Positions 33,935 to 44,669 of a stretch of DNA of 64,000 nucleotides are shown here, piece by piece. This DNA is from Chlorops oryzae (taxonomy: Eukaryota > Arthropoda > Insecta > Diptera > Chloropidae): the NCBI GenBank assembly GCA_020466095.1, contig CM035807.1:38838348-38902347 (forward strand), read 5' to 3'. Both the position numbers and the translations under genes were made by a program. Within the stretch, counting starts at the first letter, position 1, and every line of letters begins with the position of its first letter. The notes below the pieces were generated by a model. It was not told the DNA's origin. It ran no database searches and saw only the letters and a program-made list of their open reading frames with translations.

Positions 33935-34881
33935 TTTTATACCCAGCGTAAGCGGGGTATATTAGTTTTGTGCAAATCTTGTAACAGGGAGAATTAAGCT
34001 CCGGAGATATATAAAAATATATATAGAAATGATCAGGATCAAAAACTGAATCGATTTAGACATGTCCGTCTGTCCGTCCGTCCGTCCGTCCGTCCGTCCG
34101 TCCGTCCGTCCGTCCGTCTGTCCGTCCGTCCGTGGTCGGATCTCCTCCGAAACGGCTAGACCAATGAAGTCGAAATTTGGCACACATGCATATAGGGGTC
34201 CGAGTATGATCCTAAGTAAAAATGGGAGACATCCGCCCACTGCCACGCCCACAAATGAATTTATTGTGTTTTCAATAAAATGCTTGTAACTTGCGAACCG
34301 CTTAACATATTCCATTGATATTTGGTGTGCTGGTAAACTACGAAAAGGGACATTTCCTGGCAAAAAATGGACGCCGCCCTCCTCGAGCCACGCCCACAAA
34401 TAAGCCCAAAAATAAGGCATTATCGTAACTTGTCCAATAAAAGGCGTAGAAGCTTCAAATTCGCAGCATAGGTTGACCAAGGCAAATTTAAGGTGTAGGA
34501 ACAAAAATTTATGTAGCCCGCCCACTGGCACGCCCACAAATAGAGAATTTTCATAACTTCCGAAGTAAAAGGCGTAGAAGCTTCAAACTCGCAAAATAGG
34601 TTCACCAAGGCGAATGAAAGGTGTAGGAAAAAAATTTTTGTGGCCCGCCCACTGCCACGCCCACAAATAAAGATTTTTCTTAACTTCCGAAGTAAAAGGC
34701 GTAGAAGCTTCGAATTCGCAACATAGGTTTACCAAGGCGAATGAAAGGTGTAGGAAAATAATATATGTTGCCCTCCCACTGCCACGCCCACAAATAGAGA
34801 AGCAAAACATAGTGCGCTCATAATGTCGGGACGCTGGGTATTTCAAAGTCGGGCTTGACCGACTTTAGCTTTCTTACTTGT
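33935..34881 (-). mobile_element. Helentron-like element, family A, copy A3 (complete)
   Basis: It runs from TTTTATACCCAGCGTAAGC (3' end on the minus strand) to AGCTTTCTTACTTGT (5' end). It contains a GTCY tract (34064-34132), a CTCCTCGAGCCACGCCCAC segment and three exact 127-base units (34531, 34658, 34785). The frame of 191 codons at 33962-34537 (-) is repeat translation, as is its partner on the plus strand. Confidence 0.88.
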
Positions 34882-34935
34882 TTTTATATGTTTTTTGTTG
34901 GATATGATCTTTCACTTTCTCAAATAGTTACGCTT

Positions 34936-35505
34936 TCATATATAGAAATTATCAGGATCAAAAACTGAATCGATTTAGACATGTCCGTCTGTCCGTCCGT
35001 CTGTCTGTCCGTCTGTCCGTCCTTGGTCGGATCTCCTCGGAAACGGCTGGACCAATCAAGTCGAAATTTGGCACACAGGTATATCGGGATCCGAGTATGA
35101 TCCTAAGTAAAAATGGGAGACATCCGCCCACTGCCACGCCCACAAATGAATATAATGTGTTTTCAGTAAAATGCTTGTAACTTGCGAACCACTCAACACA
35201 TTCCATTGATATATGGTGTACTGGTAAACTACAAAAAGGGACATATCCTGGAAAAAAATGGACGCCGCCCTCCCTGAGCCACGCCCACAAATAAGGGCTT
35301 ATCGTAACTTGTGAAGTAAAAGGCGTAGAAGCTTCAAATTCGCAACTTAGGTTGACCAAGACAAATGAAAGGTGTAGGAAAAAAATGTATGTGGCCCTCC
35401 CACTGCCACGCCCATAAATAGAGAAGCAAAACAGAGTGCGCTCATAACGTCGGGACGCTGGGTATTTCAAAGTCGGGCTTGACCGACTTTAGCTTTCTTA
35501 CTTGT
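34936..35505 (-). mobile_element. Helentron-like element, family A, copy A4 (3' truncated)
   Basis: It begins within the 3' third (CATATATAGAAATTATCAGG), holds a GTCY tract (34983-35022) and a single 127-type unit, and ends with AGCTTTCTTACTTGT at 35505. It lies in tandem with A3 in the same orientation, separated by about 55 bases. The 170-codon frame here is not a gene. Confidence 0.85.
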
Positions 35506-35524
35506 TATACTTGAGACTTGGCGT

Positions 35525-36055
35525 ATGAGTGATGTGTTTCTGTACCATATTGCACACATTTGTACTGGATATTAGTACTGGGAGCATATAGGTGCACTTG
35601 CAATTTTTTGAATATCCCACTGTTGCGCCATCTGATTGAAATATTTTTTTATTTTAAATGAATGTAAATACTAAGGGGTGTTTGTAGAAGAAATTTATAG
35701 AGTGGCGGGAAACTGGGAATACACTGAAAAAAATATTCAAAATTTTCTTTTTAGTTTTCTGAAAAAAAAAATGTTCAGTGTAAAAATTAAAAAAAAAATT
35801 TTAGCTTCCTTGTTTTATTATCTAACAGAATCTGCTTAGATAGTCTCTCTATCTCAATTGGTTGTTGAGATATAAAATTTGAAAAAAGCCTTAACAAAAA
35901 AGGATTTTCAGGGATATTGCAAGGACTGTTCAAAATAAAAATCTAAAAAGTAGTATCCACAGTGTTTTTAGATAGGTGCCATCGAAAAATCAACAAAATT
36001 TAAAAATTCCTTTCATGATGCCGCAAACTGCCAGAGACCCTTTAGAATTTCATGC
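35525..36055 (+). repeat. dispersed repeat family D, copy D1
   Basis: The words TTTGTACTGGATATTAGTAC, CACTGTTGCGCCAT, ATTTTCAGGGATAT, CACAGTGTTTTTAGAT and GGTGCCATCGAAAAATC recur in D2 (inverse) and D3. Inside lies a 63-base palindromic insert with ends TACACTGAAAAAAAT (35717-35779). No terminal inverted repeats of the whole unit are clear, and there is no coding content. Confidence 0.7.
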
Positions 36056-36056
36056 T

Positions 36057-36262
36057 TTATTTAAGCCTCCGATTAGAATTCCAAAAAACTTGGAAAAGTG
36101 GGCGTGGCAAAGCGGCGGTTTTCATAAAGAAATTTAAAAAAGTAGGTATATGGGGCCTTTTATGGCATTAAACACTTCTTGATATTAAAAATTATTTGAA
36201 CATGTGTGTCTGTGTCGGGTTTCTATTGTCAGGCTCACCTGACCATAACACCCTTACTTGTT
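36057..36262 (-). mobile_element. Helentron-like family B, copy B3 (5' part)
   Basis: The minus-strand 5' end TAACACCCTTACTTGT closes the copy at 36262, with the hairpin GTCAGGCTCACCTGAC and GTGTCTGTGTCGGG. The inner limit is at the TTTAAGCCTCCGATTAG word, directly against D1. Confidence 0.8.
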
Positions 36263-36364
36263 GTAAAATCGAAATGACCGGATTTGTTTAATTTATAAGC
36301 TTACGAAATATTCGTAGGTATATTTAATAATTGCAATAATTGACATGGCGGCGTTCATACTATA

Positions 36365-37325
36365 CAGTACCGGCTTTAGGGTAGGGCGAGGTGGGGCGGT
36401 CGCCCAGGGCGCCAAGATGGAAGGGGCGCCGACGTTCGCGCCCTTTTTCTGATGTATTCATCACTGTTTGCTCTTGACATTCGTAAAACATAAATAAAAA
36501 CGATTTTGCGGATTTTTGTTTTAGATATTTATATGACTTGTGCATATTGTAATTAAATAAAGTTTCACAAGATGTATTGGCTTCAAATCACATATCCATA
36601 TACAAATGCGGTCGTTTGCCTCGAGCGGCCACTTTTGTGCACATCACTATGAATGATGCCACAAGAATTATTTTCTTGTAACCAAGATGAAATAAAAACT
36701 ACCAATCATTTCTGGCCAATAAGCGCTGCTTACACGTATGTACATGTCAGTCGACCATGGCACGCCTACTGCGGAATTTGAGAGTGTGAAGTCCAAAACC
36801 GATCGTCGGACCGACCGCGAAGCGACGGCTCAATGGTTTCCCAAATATTTTGATTCCTCCTTCGTCGTACAGTCTTACCAGCGTGAAAATCGGTCGGTTT
36901 GACTCAGATAGAAAAAATCATGCCAAAAAAAAAAGTTCAGTGAGTTTGCATCGACGAACAATTTTTCAAATAGCTTCCCAATCATTTTTTAGCAAGTGCA
37001 CTTTAAATACTGAGCTCTGAAGCGAATTTATGAATTATTTTATAATTTTCATAATTATGGAAAGCTAAATCTGAAACAATTTTTTTTAATAAATAGCATT
37101 GAGAGTGTTGATTACTATACCTGTAACGGTAGCAAATGGGGAAAGAAGTTTTTCTAAGCTTAAGCTTATAAAAACTTATCTGCGGTCGGCAATATCTCAG
37201 ACGCGATTAACCAACTTGGCCACTTTATCAATCGAAAATGAGATGGCGGAAAACTTAGACTTTGGTAACCTAATAAGGGAGTTTTCTGACAAAAAAGCGA
37301 GAGAAACAAAATTTTGTTAATGTAT
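36365..37325 (+). mobile_element. hAT remnant with left end
   Basis: The left end CAGTACCGGCTTTAGGG runs into GGGGCGG/GGGGCGCC-rich sequence typical of a hAT family. The C-terminal transposase piece follows at 37099-37320. No right inverted repeat is visible before the family B fragment at 37431, so the element is truncated. Confidence 0.6.
37099..37320 (+). pseudogene. hAT transposase C-terminal fragment
   Basis: The open frame reads VANGERSFSKLKLIKTYLRS, LTNLATLSIENEMAE and FGNLIREFSDKKAR. This is the conserved hAT dimerisation segment, with the GERSFSKLK signature at residues 14-22. It ends at TAA (37318). Upstream catalytic parts were not found intact. The TTG at 37099 is not a real start. 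Confidence 0.8.
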
Positions 37326-37430
37326 GTACCGTTAAATTAAACAAAGCTTATAGCAAGTGTAATTTTTTTAAAGTTTCTTTGAATAATTGTTATTTCAATT
37401 AAAAAACCTAAAAAAAAACTAAACCGTAAA

Positions 37431-37495
37431 AACACGTATGTCTGTGTCGGGTATTTTATTGTCAGGCTCGCCTGACTATAACACCCTTACTTGTT
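37431..37495 (-). mobile_element. Helentron-like family B, copy B4 (5' end only)
   Basis: The phrases GTGTCTGTGTCGGGTATT, GTCAGGCTCGCCTGAC and ACACCCTTACTTGT are preserved. The rest of the element is missing. Confidence 0.75.
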
Positions 37496-38369
37496 TTCTT
37501 TGAATTAGGTGAAGTTTTAGTTTAGCACTACATTTCATTGCCAGCTCTCCTTCTGTCTTTGCTCCAAAAATGTATGAACTCGCTACACTGTGCGATGCAC
37601 AGTGTCACGTGAGCGGAAAAAAATACCGAAAACCGAGGTTCGAATTGTTTATTTAATTTTAACCATTGCCCCATAGCATGCTCTCAAACTTTGAAGTTAT
37701 GTAAATTGTTGTTTTAAATCATCATCATTGCAATCTAATGACTTGTACTTAAGATGCTCTGTACTGTTCAGTTTTGGTCCGACCATAATGTTTTATATGT
37801 TAAATTACAACTTACCTTTAGTGCTACCTGGTAATCTTAAGTTTGATGATCATATGGGAACTGCCGTTACTTTAAAGTAAACAAAACGAAAATATAATAT
37901 TTGCTGATAAAACTCAATTTTTAAAATTGATTTTTAAAAAACGATCAAATAGGCTATTTTTTATTTTTTGATATTTTGTTGCTGAGAGTGCGCTTACTTG
38001 CGAATTTTTTAATAAGAGCGTTTTTCCCAAGTGAACTCGGAACTCAAAATAGTTGGTTTGTTTGAAGTTTGGATTGCGGATTCTCACAAAACACCTAGTG
38101 AAAGTCAAACGGCAATGTTTTTATTTGTCAAAAATAAAATTGATGAAGACATTGATGCAGATAATATTCAGGAACGACTGAAGTTGATCAGTGCGACCTT
38201 TTTCACACGGTGCAATAGCTGCAAACGATACAAAGAGCGGTTTCCTACGAAATACTCGAATTGGCTAATCTCGTCTTGCGAAACACACTGAGCGAACTTA
38301 ACCATGATTTTTTTTAAAATCGCGCATTGATATTCACAGTTCTTTTAATTTTCGAGCAAAAAAAAAATT
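37496..38369. other. mostly non-coding; unrecognised frame 38031-38291
   Basis: An 86-codon plus-strand frame at 38031-38291 contains FFTRCNSCKRYKERF and KIDEDIDADNIQERLK. It looks protein-like (charged, few low-complexity runs), possibly a fragment of a mobile-element protein, but I cannot name it. A 40-base patch at 37565-37605 (CTACACTGTGCGATG) recurs near 43566-43600. Confidence 0.35.
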
Positions 38370-40140
38370 TCAAAAGAAAAATGGTTGAGTCAACAACATT
38401 TTTGGTTGATTTAAAGGAAATATTTTTAATTACAAAAAAAAAAAAAAACTCTGTATGCATATGCATACAACAAACTTAATACATTTCTTTTCATTCGGTA
38501 TAATTCTCATTTGTTTTATAAAAAAGGACATATAAGATATGTATTCATCTTAGAACTTTTTAACCATTGCGAAAGCAGTCACGACATCGCATAGTGTTTG
38601 ATTTAAGCAATCGAGAGGGACAAAACTAATTTAGTACTGAAGAAGTTGAGATTTCTTAGCGATAACTAATGTGGGGCTGTATGTCATTATTAGTAAGGTT
38701 AAGTTCGAAATAAGGTTTAATCGAACGATTTTTAGTGGTACCTACAGTACTAGGGTCCGCTTTTAAAACACAAAACATGCTCTCAAATCCAAATTTTCTC
38801 ACACATATATGTATAAAAATGTGTATTTAAGCGCAGATTAAGATCCGAAATGTTCTCGCCAAGAAAAAAAAATATAGATTTGGGCGTGGCAATTCAGATT
38901 TTTAAGAAATTACCTTTTTCAACCTCAACATCATCAACCTCATTAAACGCTTTTCTGCGTCTGCCAGGTCCACCAATTCCGTTAGACAAAGTAATATTAG
39001 GGAAACGGAGACTTCCCTGAAGCCACATAAAGTTTTTAGAAATGAATGTATCATAATGTCTCGAGCGTCAAAGCGTCGAACTTATTTGAAAAAGAACTTT
39101 TCAGCCATACTTCAAAGAGCAATTGATATGGAATTTGCGCGCCATTTTCAGTCTTTCGTGAAAAACTATCGATTCCGCAAATTTCCGCAAAATGTCCTCG
39201 CGCGATTTCAAACACCACACAAGTGTTTTCAAACTAACATGCACCTGGTATCGGAATAATGAGGTATAATTAACATTCTTGTCCATTCTATGTACAGAAA
39301 TAAAATAAAAAACTCTAACGAATACTCACTTGTTAAAAGCGGCACAGCACTTAAATTAAGGCACTTAAATGTGCAAATTCTCTTCAAGTTAATTCTATTA
39401 TGTCTTAAAAATATTACTCAGCTTTTATCATTTGTAAAAATGCGTTTTTCTGGGCTCCTGAATCATTCAAAGTTGCACATCAAATCAGAATGAAAAACTT
39501 AACGCTGGCTGGCTAGTGCAGTGCCCCTTAATAGTCATAATATTTTATATTGTGCCTATGAACTAATAAATAAATAAATAGCTTAACGCTGTATATCAAT
39601 CACATGTGTTGACTTTGACGTTCCGATGCTTCTATGTTTCAATTTTTTTCTCTATTTTTTGTTCATTTTCGCAGCAGTGGGACATTTATCCATAATACAT
39701 ACATAAAAAAAATAATATTTTTCCGAATTTTTTTTTTCTTTTTGTCCATTTAGATTGCGTAAATCAAACACTGTGCATCGGCGTGACAAAATCGGATGAA
39801 GTCCATCCGATGCTAATTTTTGGGATTATATTCTGCAGAGGGCTCTGTGGCCATTTGCTTTGAACGTTAATTAAATTTTTTTTTTGACATTTCTTCTTCA
39901 ATAGGTATTTGTTATTTGAAAATATTTTTATTTTAAAAAACTTAAACAACAATTTAAATATAAATCCATTTTTGAAAAATATCATTTCAATTTAACCTGA
40001 AATATGGTTGATTCAAAAGGAAAATATTTATTTTTTCCTACAAGAAAAATTGTTAAAATAAAAATATTCCTTGTTGAAGCCGTTTTGTATGTTTTTCCTT
40101 TTGATTTAAACAGTTTTCTGGTTGATTTTTTTTCTCTGTG
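38370..40140. mobile_element. MITE G2 split by a Transib-like element
   Basis: The parts 38480-38589 and 39776-39830 match the centre of MITE G1 in reverse orientation: TTCGGTATAATTCTCATTTG, AGAACTTTTTAA, GCGAAAGCAGTCACGAC, then AATCGGATGAAGTCCATCC. The right end is TTTTTTTTCTCTGTG at 40140. GGTTGATT words near both sides replace the CGCTCTTAA words of G1. The left terminal repeat was not found, so that limit is approximate. Confidence 0.55.
38590..39775. mobile_element. Transib-like element, 1.19 kb, non-autonomous
   Basis: The left end CATAGTGTTTGATTTAAGCA and the right end (reverse-complemented) CACAGTGTTTGATTTACGCA agree at 18 of 20 positions and continue to 23 bases. The five bases CATCG are duplicated at 38585-38589 and 39776-39780. 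Transib elements have CACWRTG starts and 5-bp GC-rich duplications, so this fits well. The interior contains a decayed family B patch (38690-38900) and a LINE-like AATAAATAAATA tail (about 39567-39580). No RAG1-like core was recognised. Frames of about 67 codons inside are not convincing. Confidence 0.72.
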
Positions 40141-40644
40141 CACGTTTGAGTGCAAGTGAATTTAAAAAGCAAATTATTGAAATTATTTATGACATTCTTA
40201 TTGTAAAATAGGAACACACAATGCCAGAAAATGTTCCAGAGAATAAAATAACATTGATGATTTTCAACATTTGATGCTATCCTCTGAACCACAAATTCAC
40301 AAATATAGAAAACTGTGCAAGAATCGTCTTAGAATATAGATTTTGAGGCCTTTATTTCAGACTAAAAATTTGAAAGCTCCAGGAGTGAGTCTTTGTTCGA
40401 AACTTATTTATGTATTTAATATACTTTGGGTGTTAATACTGATTTGAATAGTTTCATTGAAAAATTTTACCCATTTTTAAAAAAATTTACTTGTTTTTTG
40501 CACGGTAAAAATTGGAGATTTTCTAACCCAAATGTCGAAAAACATCAACGAAAACTACATTTCTTGAATTTCTTGAAACTATATTCAACACAGCGAAGCG
40601 GCGCTTTATTCTTTGCATTTTTGAGCGTTTTCACTTGAATATAC

Positions 40645-40815
40645 ATACTAGAGATGGGCACGGGCCGGGCCAGGCCGGGCCAGGCCTGGGGCTCGCCGGG
40701 CCTAGGTAAAAAAATACGGGCTTCGGGCCAAAAAATCAAAAACGGGCTTTTTCCTTGCGGGCCCGGGCCTCAGATTGAAATCCCGCAGGCCCGTAGGCCC
40801 GAAAAGAGGCCCGCT
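40645..40815. mobile_element. GGGCC-rich hAT-like end
   Basis: AGAGATGGGCACGGGCCGGG begins a run of GGCCCGGG words with GGCCTAGG and CGGGCTTCGGGCC. A similar block lies inverted at 43450-43555 (CCGGGCCGGGCCGGGAC, CTGCTTCGGGCTCGGGAC). Together they may be the two ends of one hAT element now interrupted by E2, B5 and the D copies. The right terminus is not complete, and no duplication was identified. Confidence 0.5.
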
Positions 40816-40871
40816 ACATATTAAGCACTAAACAATGTTTTTATCGGAAAGGCACTTATTTCATCTGTGGC

Positions 40872-41130
40872 CATGGGCGTATTTACAGTAGGGCAGGGAG
40901 GGGCAGCTGCCCCCCTCTAAATATTTTCTGCTCAGTATACACCGCAGAAGAGTTTTTAAGGTGTATCAAGAAATGGGACAAAGCCGGAACGATAATTTTT
41001 CATAAGATAAAAGGAAGCCTATGCTTACATGTGAAAACACCTATGAACAGACGCCAAAGTGCTAACATACATATAGAACAAACCATTTGTGTCTTGGCCC
41101 TCCCTGAATGAGATTTTGAATACGCCCATG
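40872..41130. mobile_element. MITE family E, copy 2, 259 bp
   Basis: The ends are CATGGGCGTATTTACAG (left) and CATGGGCGTATTCAAAA (right, reverse-complemented), running into GGGAGGGGCAGCTGCCCCCC. The flanks TCTGTGGC and ACTGCGGC agree at six of eight bases, compatible with a worn hAT duplication. It aligns with copy 1 at 20663-20918. Confidence 0.7.
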
Positions 41131-41463
41131 ACTGCGGCATTTTACACATATCGATTATTGGCCGATTTTCCATTTGAGAAGAGAAGCCTAAGTGAAGTTA
41201 GACGGTTGTGTAAAAGCCGACTTATTTACATTTTCGATGATGAGTAAAAGATAAACAATATGCTACAATTAGATGTGTGACCGCCCACGAATGTATTAAG
41301 ATCGCAACGTCCGTTTTGCACTCAATTTTGGTATGCGATATTGCTAAAGCAAAACATAAACATTCAGCCTGACTGATCAGTCACCCGTGTACTTGTTGAT
41401 GTACTCTTGCCTATACATTTAACATCATCTTAGTTCAGCCAAGCGTTTTTCTGTGCTTTTATT

Positions 41464-42331
41464 TTTTATACCCGACACACTCTGTGTCGAGGGTATATTG
41501 CGTTTGTGTGGTTGTGTGTAACACCCAGAACCAGTCGAGATAGACCATACAAAATTTATATAGAAATGATCAGCGTCACCAGGAGATTCGATTTAGACAT
41601 GTCCGTCCGTCTGTCCGTCTGTCCGTCTGTTTGTATACAGTTATCTTATCGAAGGAGTTGAGCTATCTTGACAAAATTTGGTATGCGCGCTCACGGGGAC
41701 ATGAGTAAGAACAAGTTCGAGAATGGACCCGATCGGACCATTTTTAGGGGTACCTCTAGTACTAGGGTCTGTTACGAAAATCACAAAAACTGCTCTAAAC
41801 TCGAAGTTTTTCAACATATTTTGATGAAATTTTATATTTGAACATGTTTTAAGGCAAGTAATACGATTTCCAAAAATTTTAAAAGTGGGCGTGGCAGAAG
41901 GGCGTTTTTCGAAAATTGTCCCCTACACCCGAACTTCAAATGGGACTTGAACGAAAGTTGCAACTTATGCTTCTTTTGTAGCCATAAACATCCTCCCAAA
42001 AAATTTCCTAGATCGGACAATTATTAATGGTACCTCCAGTACTAGGGTCTGTCACAAAAATCTCAAAACTGCCTCAAAATCGGACTTTTTCCAAATATTT
42101 CAATGAAACTTAGGATTTGAGCATATATTTAAGCCTCCGATTAGAATTCCAAAAAATTGGAAAAGTGGGCGTGGCAGAGGGGCACTTTTCATAAAGATAT
42201 ATAACAAAAGTCGGTGTATTGGGCCCCCATATGGCCTTAAACACCTCTTGATATTAAAAGTTATTTGAACACGTGTGTCTGTGTCGGGTATTCTATTGTC
42301 AGGCTCGCCTGACTATAACACCCTTACTTGT
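41464..42331 (-). mobile_element. Helentron-like element, family B, copy B5 (complete)
   Basis: Of the family B copies this is one of the best preserved: 3' end TTTTTTATACCCGACACAC with hairpin and GGGTATATTGCGTTTGTG, GTCY tract at 41601-41633, three GTGGGCGTGGCA segments, and the 5' end GTCAGGCTCGCCTGAC then TATAACACCCTTACTTGT at 42331. Close agreement with B2 suggests relatively recent spread. Confidence 0.88.
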
Positions 42332-42375
42332 TCTTCTTGTTTTACTGTTTCTGTGTGCACACTTTTTCGCTTCCA

Positions 42376-42900
42376 CCAATAAAGGGTCTGGCGGGTTAAG
42401 CAAAAGCATGCGGCATCATGAAAGGAATTTTTAAATTTTGTTGATTTTTCGATAGGTGCCATCTAAAAACACTGTGGAGATTTTTCTTTTGAACGGTCCT
42501 TGAAATATCCTTGAAAATCCTTTTTTGTTAAGGCTTTTTTAAAAATTTTATATCTCAACACCCAATTGAGATAGAGAGACTATCTAAACAGATTCTGTTA
42601 GATAATAAAACAAGGAAGCTAAAAATTTTTTTAATTTGTTTACACCGAGAAAATTTTTTTTCAAAAAACAATAAGGAAATTTTGAATATTTTTTTCAGTG
42701 TATTTCCAGTTTGACGCCACTCTACAACTTTTTAAAAAGATACCTCTAAGTATTTTCTTTCATTTAAAAAAAAGTTTCATTCAAATTAAATGGCGCAACA
42801 GTGAGATATTCAAAAAATTACAAGTGCACATAAATGCTCTAGTACTAATATCCAGTACAAATGTGCGAAAATGATACAAAACACAATACTCAACGGCATG
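42376..42900 (-). repeat. dispersed repeat family D, copy D2
   Basis: Inverse orientation relative to D1 and D3, with AATTGAGATAGAGAGACTAT, GGTGCCATCTAAAAACAC and TCTGGCGGGTT near its 5' limit on the plus strand. The internal palindrome (TACACCGAGAAAATTTTTTT to TTTTTTTCAGTGTA) lies at about 42652-42704. Confidence 0.7.
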
Positions 42901-43017
42901 TTTTTAATAATTTAATATCTCCAGAAATAATTAAGAAAAAAAAAAAATAGAACCAAACGGTGAGTTATTGTTCATAAAACAAGGTATTTTTTTGAATTAT
43001 TCAAAAGGTTTTACAAA

Positions 43018-43293
43018 AACTGAAATACACTGAAGAAAATAATTAAATTTTTGTTTTTTTTTTTTTGTGAAAAAAATGTTCTGAGTGAAAATATTAAAAA
43101 CAACAATTTTAGGTTCCTTTAGCTTTGTTGAGATATAAAATTTTTAAAAAAGCTTTAACAATAAAGGATTTTCAAGGATATTTCAAGGACCGTTCAAAAG
43201 AAAAATCTCCACAGTGTTTTTAGATGGCACCTATCGAAAAATCAACAAAATTTAAAAATTGCTTTCATGATGAAGCAACCCGCCAGATTCTTA
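43018..43293 (+). repeat. dispersed repeat family D, copy D3 (partial)
   Basis: It shares AAGGATTTTCAAGGATAT, ACCGTTCAAAAGAAAAATC, CACAGTGTTTTTAGATGGC and ACCCGCCAGATTCTT with D2 in opposite orientation. D2 and D3 thus form an inverted pair around a spacer of about 115 bases. The 5' third of the repeat is lost. Confidence 0.7.
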
Positions 43294-43714
43294 AAAGATT
43301 TTCCTACAAAGATTATATTCTTACTATTTTTAATATTTCTAAAATAAATGTAAAAAAAAAATACTTTTATATATAATACACTCTGTTATATAGTCGAAGA
43401 ACTTCTTACTACTGCAACTACAAACTAATTTTTTTTTTTTTTGAAAATTTTTTCCGGGCCGGGTCTCTTTGAAAATTTTCCGGGCCGGGCCGGGACTTGC
43501 CCGGAAAATCTGCTTCGGGCTCGGGACGGGCCTCAAAATTGAGGCCCTTCTATATTTTTCCAAAAAATGTATGGAGACGTGACACTGTGCGATGTGCTCT
43601 AACAAGCTAAATTCCTATAGAAAAATGATACCCGAGCTTAATTCCTATAAGAAATATAAATAAAAATTAGTTTAAAAATTAAACAGTATATATATAATAT
43701 AATATGTATATTAA

Positions 43715-44650
43715 GGTGGCCGCCAAATGTATGGAAAAAAATAAGTGCATTCGTATTCACGCTCCTTGTGATTTAAAATCTTGGTATCTATTGAAAACTT
43801 ACTCGTGCAAAATTTTGTGGCGATTGGGTAATGTTTAGAGGGCGCTCATGGCCCCCGAAGTTGAGATAAATGTTGTTTTCATAACTTAAAATTGCCATAA
43901 CTTGAGATGTGTTGCTGCTAGCTATAGACAATGTTCCGTGGCCCTTCGTAGTTTTTAAAACTGCATATTTCGTTCTCATGTCTCAAAGCTCTATCTCAAC
44001 ACATAAAAAAATTTTCCTAATACGACCCGATTTTTAAAGGAAATTCGTTTTTTGTATTTTTCGGGTTAATCTGACCTCTGACAGAAATAATATCTATGAC
44101 CAGCCCCCCTTATTTTTGTTTCAGCTAACTTTTTTTCTTAGGCTATGAAGCTCTATCTCAACAATTTAAGGGACTTACCATAGAAAAATGTAGAAAATTG
44201 CTATTTTTTCCCTCCATGGGTGCAATAACAATCCGAGAAAGTTAACAATGAGTGGAAACCTCTTTTTTATGAATAAAATATCATTTCTCATCATTCAATA
44301 TGCTGATCTATCCTTCATGTTCAAACTAGCTGTCATACAAAATTTCCCATGTTAAAGGTAGCTGGAATTCGATGAAGGCTACATTGCTCAAAGTTGCCCT
44401 TCTGGGAGATGGTTAAATACGTAATAATAGATATATTTGCATCAAAAAACATGTCATTATCATTGGCGTTTTTAAATAATTAAAAAAACAAAAATTGATG
44501 CTACTAATTAAAAAAAAAAGTTTTAAAAACGGGAGCATTTATAGCAGCACAAATATGCAATAATAACCCTAAACGAGCTTGAAAAATAGAAAAAAGTTGG
44601 TAAAGTTTTGAAATGATCACAATACCAACTTTTTTGCCAAAAAGGCCACC
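43715..44650. mobile_element. TTAA-flanked inverted-repeat element, 0.94 kb
   Basis: TTAA lies at 43711-43714 and 44651-44654. With flanks included, both ends read TATATTAAGGTGGCC inward. This fits a piggyBac-like duplication with a short repeat (GGTGGCC). Because the shared word extends past TTAA, a TA-duplicating element with a longer repeat is equally possible. The interior has no recognisable frame. Confidence 0.5.
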
Positions 44651-44669
44651 TTAATATATATATTTTTTT

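Noticed and set aside
33962..35470. Minus-strand frames of 191, 87 and 170 codons
   Set aside because: They lie entirely in Helentron-like copies A3 and A4, include the tetranucleotide tract, and share the same translated repeat words as A2.
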